Assembly (NCBI GenBank): GCA_039649115.1
Contig: JBBWZQ010000397.1
Coordinates: forward strand, 1-46,553
DNA from: DATEJJ01 sp039649115
Lineage (GTDB): Bacteria > Actinomycetota > Actinomycetes > Mycobacteriales > Micromonosporaceae
Reading direction: 5' to 3'
Length of the DNA stretch: 46,553 bases
Under the pieces are notes generated by a model. It saw only the letters and a list, made by a program, of their open reading frames with translations. It did no database searches and was not told where the DNA came from. Of this stretch, positions 17,308-26,357 are shown piece by piece (positions within the stretch are counted from its first letter, which is position 1; each line of letters opens with the position of its first letter). Both the position numbers and the translations under genes were made by a program.

Positions 17308-19026
17308 ATGAACGTGGATCCGCCTGGCGACGCGGTGAGCTTTGCCGATCTGGGGTTGCGGCCCGAGTTGCTGCGGGCGCTGTCCGGCCTGGGATACGAG
17401 GAACCCACGCCGATCCAGGCCGAGGCGATCGTGGCGTTGCTGGCCGGCCGTGACCTGCTCGGTCAGGCGGCGACGGGTACGGGCAAGACGGCGGCGTTCG
17501 CGTTGCCGGTGCTGCAGCGGATGCCGGCGGACGCGCAGGATCGCGGGCCGCTGGCGCTGGTCCTGGTACCCACGCGCGAGCTGGCCGAACAGGTGTCGCA
17601 GGCCTTCCACCGGTACGGCCGCGATCTTGGTGTCCGGGTCCTGCCGGTCTACGGCGGGCAACCGATCGGCCGGCAGTTGCAGGTGCTGGCGCGCGGGGTG
17701 GACGTGGTGGTGGCCACCCCGGGCCGGGCCCTCGACCACATCGCCCGCGGGAGCCTCGAACTCGGCGGTGTGCGCACCGTCGTACTGGACGAAGCCGACG
17801 AAATGCTCGACATGGGGTTCGCCGAGGACATCGAGGCGATCCTGGACGAGATCCCGCGGGAACGGCAGACGGTCCTGTTCTCCGCGACGCTGCCCGCGCG
17901 CATCGACGGGATCGCGCGCCGCCACCTGCGTGACCCGATCCGGATCGAGATCGGCCGGGGGCCGGCCACCCCGGGTGGCGTCCCACTGGTGCGGCAGAGC
18001 GCGTACGTGGTCAGCCGGGTGCACAAGCCGGCGGTGCTGGGTCGGGTCCTGGACGTGGAGGCCCCCACGGCCGCGCTGGTGTTCTGCCGCACCAGGGAAG
18101 AGGTCGACCAGCTCACCGAGACGCTGAACGGACGCGGTTACCGGGCCGAGGCGTTGCACGGCGGGATGAGTCAGGACCAGCGCGACCGGGTGATGGGGCG
18201 GCTGCGCGCCGGGACCGCGGATCTGCTCATCGCCACCGACGTGGCGGCCCGCGGGCTGGACGTCGAGCAGCTGACCCACGTCGTCAACTACAACGTTCCC
18301 GCGGCCCCCGAGGCATACGTGCACCGCATCGGCCGGGTGGGTCGCGCCGGACGGGAAGGCGTGGCCATCACCTTGGCCGAGCCGCGCGAACACCGGATGC
18401 TCAAGGCGATCGAGCGGCTGACCGGGCAGCGGATCAGCATGGAGAAGGTCCCCACGATCGCGGACCTGCGCGCCCGGCGCCTGGAGCTGACCCGCGCGGC
18501 GCTGCAGGAAAGCCTGCTGGCTGACGATCTGGACCGGTTCCGGGTGGTGATCGAGACGCTGACCGACGAGTTCGACCTCATGGACGTGGCGCTGGCCGCG
18601 GTGAAGCTGGCCTACGAATCCGGTGGCGGCGAAACCGACGAGGAGGAGATCCCGGAGATCACCCCGAAGGCCGAGCGGCCCGGGCGGGCGGCTCGCGACG
18701 AGTCCGGGTCGCGCGACCGGCGTGGCCGCGCCACGCACGGCGACACGGCGCGGCTGTTTCTGGGCGTGGGACGCCACGCCGGGGTCCGGCCGCAGGACCT
18801 GGTCGGTGCGATCACCGGCGAGTCGCAGCTGCGTGGCCGCGACATCGGGGTCATCGAGATCCGGGACAACTTCTCCCTCGTCGAGGTCCCGGCGGCCGCT
18901 GTCGACGACGTGATCGCGGCCCTGCGACACAGCACGATCCGGGGCAAGAAGGCGACCGTACGCCGCGAACGCGACGCGCCCACCCGACCCGCACCTACCC
19001 GCGGTGATCGACCAGTTCGGCGCTGA
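17308..19026 (+). CDS. deaD: DEAD-box ATP-dependent RNA helicase with DbpA-type C-terminal domain
   Basis: 572 residues with all helicase motifs in order: Q motif (PTPIQAEA), I (ATGTGKT), Ia (PTRELAEQ), Ib (TPGR), II (DEAD), III (SAT), V (ATDVAARGLD) and VI (HRIGRVGRAG). After an acidic and then basic linker (about 435-480), a C-terminal RNA-binding domain of the DbpA/CsdA type spans about 485-560 (RLFLGVGRHAGVRPQDLVGAI ... IRGKKATVRR). Role: unwinding of RNA duplexes in ribosome assembly or cold adaptation. ATG 17308 follows GGGAG. The preceding 188 bases hold no gene that I can see. The last 32 bases overlap the end of the convergent SDR gene. Confidence 0.93.
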   Translation: MNVDPPGDAVSFADLGLRPELLRALSGLGYEEPTPIQAEAIVALLAGRDLLGQAATGTGKTAAFALPVLQRMPADAQDRGPLALVLVPTRELAEQVSQAFHRYGRDLGVRVLPVYGGQPIGRQLQVLARGVDVVVATPGRALDHIARGSLELGGVRTVVLDEADEMLDMGFAEDIEAILDEIPRERQTVLFSATLPARIDGIARRHLRDPIRIEIGRGPATPGGVPLVRQSAYVVSRVHKPAVLGRVLDVEAPTAALVFCRTREEVDQLTETLNGRGYRAEALHGGMSQDQRDRVMGRLRAGTADLLIATDVAARGLDVEQLTHVVNYNVPAAPEAYVHRIGRVGRAGREGVAITLAEPREHRMLKAIERLTGQRISMEKVPTIADLRARRLELTRAALQESLLADDLDRFRVVIETLTDEFDLMDVALAAVKLAYESGGGETDEEEIPEITPKAERPGRAARDESGSRDRRGRATHGDTARLFLGVGRHAGVRPQDLVGAITGESQLRGRDIGVIEIRDNFSLVEVPAAAVDDVIAALRHSTIRGKKATVRRERDAPTRPAPTRGDRPVRR

Positions 19027-19858
19027 TCTGCCACAGCCTGGCGGCGGCGGCGGTGTCATAGGAGGACTTGGTGGAGGTCTTCGGCCGGCAGTTGACGAAG
19101 TACCGCCCCGTGACTCCCCGCACCTCGGGTGAGGATGCCAGGTAGATCGAGGTCGCCGCGCCCTCCTCCGGGGACTTCATGAACGGTCTCAGCAGCGGCA
19201 GCATGACCTTGAACATCGGGGGCGGGTCTTCACTGGCGAAGGCGGTGCGCACGACACCGGGGTGCAGCACGGTGGCGGTGACACCGGTGCCGTGCAGGTG
19301 GCGGGCCAGCTCGTAGGTGAACACGACGTTGGCCAGCTTCGACTGGTTGTAGGCCTTCCGGCCCGAGTACCCGCGCTCGCCCTGGAGATCGTCGAAGTCC
19401 AGCCTGCCCTGGGCCTGGACGCCGGAGGACACGGTCACGATCCGGGCGGGCGCGCTCGCCTTGAGCCGATCGAGCAGCAGGTCGGTGAGCAGGAACGGGG
19501 CGAGGTGGTTGATCGCGAACGTGTGCTCCAGCCCGTCGGCGGTGACGTGCCGGGTGGACCAGTACCCGCCCACGTTGTTGACCAGGACGTCGAGCCGCGG
19601 GTAGGCGTCGAGCACCTCGGCAGCCAGGCGGCGGGTCTCGGCCAGCGAGGACATGTCGGCGGTGAAGACGTCGACGGCCTGGTTGCCCGACGCGGCGCGG
19701 ACGTCGGACGCGGCAGCCCCGGCACGAGCGCCGTCGCGCCCGACGATGCCGAGCCGGGCACCGAGTGCGGCCAGCCCGATCGCGGTCGCCTTGCCGATGC
19801 CGCCGGTGCCGCCGGTCACCAGGACCGTCCGGCCAGCCATGAGGGGCGGGTCAGCCAT
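18995..19858 (-). CDS. Short-chain dehydrogenase/reductase
   Basis: 287 residues, classical SDR Rossmann fold. The cofactor loop TGGTGGIG lies near residue 16, NNVGG in the middle, and the catalytic YNQSK follows an upstream Ser in VTVSSGV. NAD(P) is the expected cofactor; this subgroup resembles retinol-dehydrogenase/WWOX-like enzymes of unknown natural substrate. The start ATG 19858 is preceded by AAGGAG; a longer frame to 19933 would overlap the upstream gene without adding homology. The upstream reductase ends 14 bases before it, so the two form an operon and may pass a reduced cofactor or substrate between them. The 3' end overlaps the helicase 3' end. Confidence 0.88.
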   Translation of the reverse strand: MADPPLMAGRTVLVTGGTGGIGKATAIGLAALGARLGIVGRDGARAGAAASDVRAASGNQAVDVFTADMSSLAETRRLAAEVLDAYPRLDVLVNNVGGYWSTRHVTADGLEHTFAINHLAPFLLTDLLLDRLKASAPARIVTVSSGVQAQGRLDFDDLQGERGYSGRKAYNQSKLANVVFTYELARHLHGTGVTATVLHPGVVRTAFASEDPPPMFKVMLPLLRPFMKSPEEGAATSIYLASSPEVRGVTGRYFVNCRPKTSTKSSYDTAAAARLWQISAELVDHRG

Positions 19859-19872
19859 GGCTGGCTCCTTGC

Positions 19873-20553
19873 CTATCGGACGACCTTGAAGTTGAACATG
19901 TGGTTGCCGAGCGCGCCCATCAGCCGCAACCACAGCGGCAGCACCATCTCGCTGCCGCGCGCGGTGGTGATGTCGCCGAGGTCGATGATGTCGGTGTGGC
20001 CGAAGCTCGCCAGCAGCTCGGTGACGGTCTTCTTGGCGTCGGCGTCGTTGCCGGAGACGAAGACCGAGTGGTCGCCGCCGGCGAGCAACCCCGGGTCGAC
20101 CATCAGCGCCGCGGTCATTGTGTTGAGCGTCTTGACGACCTTGGCCTGTGGGAAGGCGGCCTGGATCTGCTCGCCGAGCGAGTCGGTGTCCTTGACGAGC
20201 AAAGTGGGTGGGAAGCCGTTGGAGTGATCGAGGGGGTTCGAGATGTCGACGACGACCTTGCCGGCGAGGTTGTCGGCGCCGGCGGCCGCAAGCGCCGGGA
20301 TCGACACGGTACCGGACGTGGCGAGCACGACCAGTTCGGCGCCGGCCGCGGCCTCGGCGAACGCGGCCAGCGCGATGGCCGGGTGCGCCTGCGCCCAGCC
20401 GCGGTAGGGCGGATTGCCCACGGTGTCGGGCGTGGTGCGGGCCAGGGTGGCCGCGACGTCACGGGTGCCGACGGTCACCGCGTGACCCAGTCCGGCCAGC
20501 CTGCCGGCGAGCGCCTGGCCGACCATGCCCGTACCCAGAACTGCGATCTTCAA
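19873..20553 (-). CDS. F420H2:NADP oxidoreductase-like (NADP-binding) reductase
   Basis: 226 residues with an N-terminal Rossmann motif, IAVLGTGMVGQALAGRL, a following TVGTRD that fits NADP binding, and VVVDISNPLD and VKTLNTM in the body. This is the pattern of the Fno-like coenzyme F420-dependent NADP oxidoreductase family, which transfers hydride between F420 and NADP. Many members in actinobacteria are only related by fold, so F420 use is an inference. It ends 14 bases before the SDR gene (same strand) and starts 53 bases after the end of the acyl-CoA synthetase gene. All three may share a transcript. Confidence 0.82.
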   Translation of the reverse strand: MKIAVLGTGMVGQALAGRLAGLGHAVTVGTRDVAATLARTTPDTVGNPPYRGWAQAHPAIALAAFAEAAAGAELVVLATSGTVSIPALAAAGADNLAGKVVVDISNPLDHSNGFPPTLLVKDTDSLGEQIQAAFPQAKVVKTLNTMTAALMVDPGLLAGGDHSVFVSGNDADAKKTVTELLASFGHTDIIDLGDITTARGSEMVLPLWLRLMGALGNHMFNFKVVR

Positions 20554-20606
20554 GAGGAACCCTTTCCTGTCGCGCCGGAGCCGACGCGGATGGTGATCAC
20601 CCTAAG

Positions 20607-22208
20607 CTACCCCTGGATGCGGTCCGCGTGGCCGGCCCACTCCTTTTCGCGCAGTTCGTATTTCTGCACCTTGCCCGTCGAGGTCTTGGGCAGCGTCGCG
20701 ACGAACTCCACGTCCCGGGGCGCCTTGTAGCGGGCGATCTGCCGCTGGACATGCGCGATGATGTCCGCGCCGGTGGCCGCGGCGCCGGGCTTGAGCACGA
20801 TGAACGCCTTGGGCCGCTCCCCCCACCGCTCATCGGGGACGCCGACCACCGCTGTCTCCAGCACCGCCGGGTGGCTGATGACCGCCTGTTCAACCTCCAC
20901 AGTAGAGATGTTCTCGCCACCGGAGACGATGACGTCCTTCGCCCGGTCGCGCAGTTCGACGTACCCGTCGGGGTGCATCACGCCCAGGTCGCCGGAGTGG
21001 AACCAGCCACCCCGGAACGCCAGTGCGGTGGCCGGCGCGTCATCGTGGTAGCCGGCCATCACGTTGTTGCCCCGCATCACGATCTCGCCCATGGTGAGCC
21101 CGTCTCGCGGTACGTCGACCATGCTCTCGTCGACCACCCGCATCGGATCGGCCTGGACCATGTTGACGCCCTGCCGGGCGAGGTACCGGGCCCGCTGCTC
21201 GATCGGCAGGTCACGCCAGGCGGACTGCGGCTCGCACACGGCGTAGGGCCCGTAGGTCTCGGTGAGCCCGTACACGTGCACCACGGTGAACCCGAGGCCC
21301 GCCATCTGGCTGATCGTGGTGGGGCTGGGCGGCGCGCCGGCGGTGGTGACCGTGATGCCGCGTTCGAGCGGGTGCGCCCGCGCCGCGTTCGTGATGGTCA
21401 CCAGCACCGTGGGAGCCCCGTTGAGGTGGGTGACCCGCTCCGTGTCGATCAGCCGCCAGATCTCCTCGCCGTCGACGGCGGGCAGGCACACGTGGGTACC
21501 GCCGATCGCGGTGACGGCCCAGGTGGTGCACCATCCGTTGCAGTGGAACATGGGCAGCGTCCACAGGTACACGCTGTCCGGGGAGTGCCGGGAGTGGAGG
21601 ATCTCGCCGAGCGCGTTGAGATACCCGCCGCGGTGCGTGTACACCACCCCCTTGGGCCGCCCCGTGGTCCCCGACGTGTAGTTGATGGAGATGGCCGCCC
21701 GTTCGTCGACGACCGACCACGACGGCTCGGCGCCGGGTTCCCGACCCACCAGATCGTCGTAGCCGCGCGTGTCCATGCCGGCGAGGGTGCCGGCATCGCC
21801 GACCACGACCACGTGCCGCACGGTGGCCAACTGGTCGGCGACCGGGCGGACCGCGTCGAGCAGCGAGGCGTGTACCACCAGCACCACCGCGCCGCAATGG
21901 TCGAGGATGTAGCGGATCTCCGCCGGCGCCAGCCTGGTGTTGACCGCCACCAGCACCGCGCCGGCCAGCGGGACGGCGAAGTGGCCCACCAGCATTTCGG
22001 GCAGGTTCGGTGACAGGTAGGCCACCCGGTCCCCCGGTCCGACTCCGAGACCGCGCAGTCCGCCCGCCACCCGCACGGCCTCCTCGGCGAAGTCGCGGTA
22101 GGTCAGCCGGCGCCGGGCCGACACGACCGCCAGCTTGTCGGGGAAGACCGCGGCGCTGCGGCGCAGGAACGCCAGCGGTGTGAGCGGCGTGTCGGCGACG
22201 TCGGTCAT
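20607..22208 (-). CDS. AMP-forming acyl-CoA synthetase (fatty-acid-CoA ligase)
   Basis: 533 residues of the ANL superfamily. The P-loop-like A3 motif is SINYTSGTTGRPKGV, an adenylation motif is YGLTETYGPY, the hinge region reads FHSGDLGVMHPDGYVELRDRAKDVIVSGGENIS, and the C-terminal catalytic lysine is in PKTSTGKVQKY. It activates a carboxylic acid, probably a medium- or long-chain fatty acid, to its CoA thioester. The chosen ATG 22208 has GAGGAG 6 bases upstream; the frame extends to 22274 without a ribosome site. It lies upstream of the reductase and SDR genes on the same strand and is divergent from the beta-propeller gene. Confidence 0.9.
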   Translation of the reverse strand: MTDVADTPLTPLAFLRRSAAVFPDKLAVVSARRRLTYRDFAEEAVRVAGGLRGLGVGPGDRVAYLSPNLPEMLVGHFAVPLAGAVLVAVNTRLAPAEIRYILDHCGAVVLVVHASLLDAVRPVADQLATVRHVVVVGDAGTLAGMDTRGYDDLVGREPGAEPSWSVVDERAAISINYTSGTTGRPKGVVYTHRGGYLNALGEILHSRHSPDSVYLWTLPMFHCNGWCTTWAVTAIGGTHVCLPAVDGEEIWRLIDTERVTHLNGAPTVLVTITNAARAHPLERGITVTTAGAPPSPTTISQMAGLGFTVVHVYGLTETYGPYAVCEPQSAWRDLPIEQRARYLARQGVNMVQADPMRVVDESMVDVPRDGLTMGEIVMRGNNVMAGYHDDAPATALAFRGGWFHSGDLGVMHPDGYVELRDRAKDVIVSGGENISTVEVEQAVISHPAVLETAVVGVPDERWGERPKAFIVLKPGAAATGADIIAHVQRQIARYKAPRDVEFVATLPKTSTGKVQKYELREKEWAGHADRIQG

Positions 22209-22324
22209 GGCGACTCCTCGCGGGGGACAGGTGCGGACGTATGCCAGCCACGGTAACGGAACGGCATGGAACACCTACCGATCAGGCAGCCTCGACTCAA
22301 TCCACGATCGTCACGGGAGGACCC

Positions 22325-23704
22325 ATGCGACTGCGTCGTATCCGACGTATCCCTCGATTCTTCACACTGTTGCTGGTGACCGCGTCTTGCGTCGCCACCG
22401 GCCTCGTGGCGGCGTCGCCCGGCGTGGCCGCACCGGTTCCGCCGACCGTGCCGTGGCCGCAGTTCATGCTCGACTCGCGGCACACCGGTTTCAACGCCAA
22501 GGAAAAGGCGGTCAACCGCGACACGGTCAACAACCTCACCCTCGACTACATCGCGGCCGGGCCGCACGACCCCGAGTTCGCCGCCTTCCGGGGATCGTCT
22601 CCGGCCGTCGTCAACGGGGTGGCCTACATCGGTGACGCGATCGGCAATCTCGTCGCGTTTCCGGCCGCCGGCTGCGGCGCCGACGTGTGCCCGCCGCTGT
22701 GGACCGCGCCGCTGAGCAACGGCGTGCACACCTCGCCGGCCGTGGACGGCGGTCTGGTGTTCGTGGCGACGGCGGGCAACGTCGACAACGGACTCGGCCA
22801 GCTGTACGCGTTCCGGGCCATCGGCTGCGGCGCGCCCGTCTGCAAGCCGGTATGGGTCGCCCAGGTGCCCAACACCGACTCCTCACCCGTGACCGCGAAC
22901 GGCGCGGTGTACATCGCGTCGAGCGACGGGCTCCTGCGCGCGTACGCCGAGGCGGGCTGCGGTCAGCCCAGGTGCGATCCACTGTGGACGGGACCGATCG
23001 GCACCTCCGCGAACGCGTCACCCGCCGTCGACAACGGTGTGGTGTATGTGACCTCCGAGGACGGGCTGTTCGCCTTCGTCGCGGCGGGCTGCGGAGCACC
23101 GAAGCCCAACGCGAGCTGCCCACCACTGTGGCGCAGCACGCCCGTCGACGGGATCGTGCAGGAGACCGGCCCCTCGGTGGGCAACGCGACGGTGTACATC
23201 GCCAGCAGCAACTTCAGCGGCCAGGAGGGCAGCTCCGGCATCGTCTACGCGTTCGACGCCGCCGGCTGTGGCGCGGCCGTCTGCGGACCGCGCTGGACCG
23301 CGCGCCCGGCTCCCTTCGACAACGTGGGTGGCACGATGGCGGTCGCGAACGGTGTGCTCTACGCCAGCTCGACCGGCTTCCTGTACGCCTTCGACGCGAA
23401 CGGTTGCGGGAAGAGCGAGTGCGGCTTCCTCTGGTTCGGCCTTCTCAACGGCTTCATCAGCGGCACCAGCGCATCCCCGATCGTCGCCGGTGGCCTGGTG
23501 TATTTCACCCAGAACAACGGCGACATCGGCGCCTTCGACGCGAAGGGCTGCGGCGAGCAGCTCTGCACGCCGGTGTGGTTGACCAACACCCAACCCTTCG
23601 ACGCGCTGCTGGACACTCCGGTCCTCGTCAACGGCAGGCTCTACGTGGCCGGCCCGAGGTTCGGCGACCAGTCCGCGATGTACGTCTACCGCCTGCCAGC
23701 CTGA
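22325..23704 (+). CDS. Secreted PQQ-like beta-propeller protein with seven Cys-pair repeats
   Basis: 459 residues. A signal peptide with a basic start (MRLRRIRRIPRFF) and a cleavage region near SPGVAA marks export. The mature part is a beta-propeller of the PQQ-repeat type, with VVNGVAYIG/GVVYVTSEDG blade strands. Seven blades each carry a turn of the form GCG-x(2-6)-C-x-P-x-W (for example GCGADVCPPLW, GCGAPVCKPVW, GCGEQLCTPVW). I could see no PQQ-ligand or dehydrogenase residues, so an enzymatic role is not supported; a binding or structural role is more likely. ATG 22325 follows GGGAGG. A bidirectional hairpin ends the unit. Confidence 0.82.
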   Translation: MRLRRIRRIPRFFTLLLVTASCVATGLVAASPGVAAPVPPTVPWPQFMLDSRHTGFNAKEKAVNRDTVNNLTLDYIAAGPHDPEFAAFRGSSPAVVNGVAYIGDAIGNLVAFPAAGCGADVCPPLWTAPLSNGVHTSPAVDGGLVFVATAGNVDNGLGQLYAFRAIGCGAPVCKPVWVAQVPNTDSSPVTANGAVYIASSDGLLRAYAEAGCGQPRCDPLWTGPIGTSANASPAVDNGVVYVTSEDGLFAFVAAGCGAPKPNASCPPLWRSTPVDGIVQETGPSVGNATVYIASSNFSGQEGSSGIVYAFDAAGCGAAVCGPRWTARPAPFDNVGGTMAVANGVLYASSTGFLYAFDANGCGKSECGFLWFGLLNGFISGTSASPIVAGGLVYFTQNNGDIGAFDAKGCGEQLCTPVWLTNTQPFDALLDTPVLVNGRLYVAGPRFGDQSAMYVYRLPA

Positions 23705-23715
23705 GACACCCTACG

Positions 23716-23748
23716 GAGCGGGTGCGGCCGGCGACGGCCCACCCGCTC
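23716..23748. terminator. Bidirectional hairpin terminator between the propeller gene and the ABC operon
   Basis: GAGCGGGT-G-(C)-GGCC at 23716-23729 pairs with GGCC-C-ACCCGCTC at 23736-23748, around a 6-base loop with one bulged base. It sits between two convergent 3' ends (23704 and 23764). Confidence 0.65.
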
Positions 23749-23763
23749 GCTGTTCCCGGCGGA

Positions 23764-24555
23764 TCACTTCAGCATCATGCGCGACATCCGGCGGATCGCC
23801 ACCCGCATCGCGAGCACACCGAACAGCACGAGGTACACCACCGGTACCGCCGCACGCCAGCTGAGTGCGCCGAGCGCCGGCTCCCGGATGAGCTGGATCG
23901 ACTGGTACAGCGGCAGGATCTCGACGACCGGGCGCAGCGCCGCCGGATAGGTCGACAGCGGGTAGAACGTCGTCGCGAACAGGTACATCGGCAGCATGAC
24001 GAGCTGGATGTACTGGAAGTCGGCGAAGTCGCGCAGGAAGGTGGTGACCGCGAGCCCGCCGGCGGCGAACGCGAAGCCGACCAGCACCGAGGCCGGGATC
24101 GCCAGCAGCACGGCGGGCGAGGTGACCAGGCCGGTCACGGACATCACGACGACGAACCCGATCGAGGTGAGTACCGCGTTGATGACCGCGCTGGCGACCT
24201 CCCCGTACGCGATGTCGGTGACGGACACCGGAGTCGGCAGGATGGCTTCGTAGGTGCGCTCCACCCGGATCCGGCTGAACACCCCGAAGCTGGTCTGGTT
24301 GAACGCGGTGTTCATCGCGGTGGTGGCCAGGATCGCCGGGGCCACCCACGCGGCGTACCGCACGGGTACGCCGGGCACGGTGCCGACCAGCATGCCGACG
24401 CCGAAGCCGATGGACACCAGGTACAGCACCGGTTCGACCATCGCCGACAGCAGCGGCGTGACCGACCGGCGGTAGATCATGAAGTTCCGCTCGACCATCG
24501 CCAGCGTGCGGCCCAGCGTCGCCGCGGGTACCGCAGGCGTGTCCGGGCGCGTCAC
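23764..24555 (-). CDS. ABC-2 type permease (NodJ-like), second of two
   Basis: 263 residues with six predicted membrane helices and the ABC-2 permease pattern: VEPVLYLVSIGFGVGMLVG at the start, the EAILPTPVS loop, and LMLPMYLFATTFYPLSTYP in the fifth helix region. NodJ-type permeases with a NodI-type ATPase export lipo-oligosaccharides or drugs. I chose GTG 24555 because its stop/start overlap with the upstream permease is the 4-base GTGA. The frame goes on to 24843 but would duplicate that gene antiphase. It is the last gene of the three-gene operon and is followed by the 23716 hairpin. Confidence 0.87.
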   Translation of the reverse strand: MTRPDTPAVPAATLGRTLAMVERNFMIYRRSVTPLLSAMVEPVLYLVSIGFGVGMLVGTVPGVPVRYAAWVAPAILATTAMNTAFNQTSFGVFSRIRVERTYEAILPTPVSVTDIAYGEVASAVINAVLTSIGFVVVMSVTGLVTSPAVLLAIPASVLVGFAFAAGGLAVTTFLRDFADFQYIQLVMLPMYLFATTFYPLSTYPAALRPVVEILPLYQSIQLIREPALGALSWRAAVPVVYLVLFGVLAMRVAIRRMSRMMLK

Positions 24556-25313
24556 GGGTGCAGCCGGCGGCGGTAGGTGACCCGGGCGACCGCGACACCG
24601 GCGAGGGCCATCGCGAGCAGGACGCCCGCGTGCACGGCGGTACCGGTGGCAGTCGCGGTGCCCAGCGACAGCGTCCGGCACAGCTGCGCGCCGTGGTACA
24701 GCGGCAGCAGGTAGGACAGCGGGCGCAGCCAGCGCGGCAGCTCGGCGACCGCGAAGAAGGTACCGGAGAACAGGTACATCGGAATGATCACGAACCGGAA
24801 CACCGAGTTGATCCGCCGGGTCTGGCGCAGGGTGACCGCCCACGCCGCCGCCGGCGCGGCGAACGCCAGCCCGGTCAGCAGCGCGCCGGCGAGCACGACG
24901 GGTGCCCGCCAGCCGTCGGTGAGGCCGAACCCGAGCATCACCACGACGAACGCGGCGCTGGAGGTCGCGATCCGGAACGCCATGAACAGCAGGTGCCCGC
25001 CCATGATCTGGGTGGGACCCAGCGGCGTCGTGGTGGCCGCCCGGTAGGAGCCGGTGGCACCGGCCGCCATCGCCACCCGCCCCGACGACTCCAGGAACCC
25101 GGTCTGCATGGCCGCCGCGGCGAGCATGCCCGGGGCGAAGAACGCCAGATACGACACGCCCGCGATGGCCGCCGGCGGGTGCCGGTCGACGAGGTGCCCG
25201 AGGCCGGCGCCGATGCCGAGCAGGAACAGCAGCGGGTTGGCCATGCTGATCACGATGGTCCCGCGCCAGGTCCGCCGGTACTGGAGCAGCCAGTAGCTGA
25301 ACTCACGCCACAT
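24552..25313 (-). CDS. ABC-2 type permease (NodJ-like), first of two
   Basis: 253 residues with six hydrophobic helices. It opens MWREFSYWLLQYRRTWRG, a basic juxtamembrane helix typical of ABC-2 permeases, and has ATTTPLGPTQIMGGHLLFM and FVIIPMYLFSGTFFAV, matching its partner. The two permeases probably form a heterodimer with the ATPase upstream. ATG 25313 is preceded by AAGGAC that overlaps the ATPase stop codon, and the ATPase ends 11 bases away. The substrate is not deducible. Confidence 0.87.
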   Translation of the reverse strand: MWREFSYWLLQYRRTWRGTIVISMANPLLFLLGIGAGLGHLVDRHPPAAIAGVSYLAFFAPGMLAAAAMQTGFLESSGRVAMAAGATGSYRAATTTPLGPTQIMGGHLLFMAFRIATSSAAFVVVMLGFGLTDGWRAPVVLAGALLTGLAFAAPAAAWAVTLRQTRRINSVFRFVIIPMYLFSGTFFAVAELPRWLRPLSYLLPLYHGAQLCRTLSLGTATATGTAVHAGVLLAMALAGVAVARVTYRRRLHP

Positions 25314-25324
25314 GGTCCGTCCTT

Positions 25325-26284
<960 letters not shown>

Positions 26285-26290
26285 CCGCCG

Positions 26291-26319
26291 AGAGTAGAAA
26301 ATGTGATCGAGTACTGCAA
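26291..26319 (-). promoter_or_regulatory. Candidate promoter for a leaderless ABC operon message
   Basis: On the minus strand, TTGCAG (26314-26319), 17-base spacer, TACTCT (26291-26296). Six bases then separate the -10 element from the GTG start at 26284. Confidence 0.55.
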
Positions 26320-26357
26320 CGACCTTATGGGATGAGCGCAGGTTTTTGCACTGGGGA

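Noticed and set aside
24556..24843. Extended N-terminus of the second ABC permease
   Set aside because: The added residues come from another reading frame of the first permease; the GTGA overlap at 24552-24555 marks the real start.
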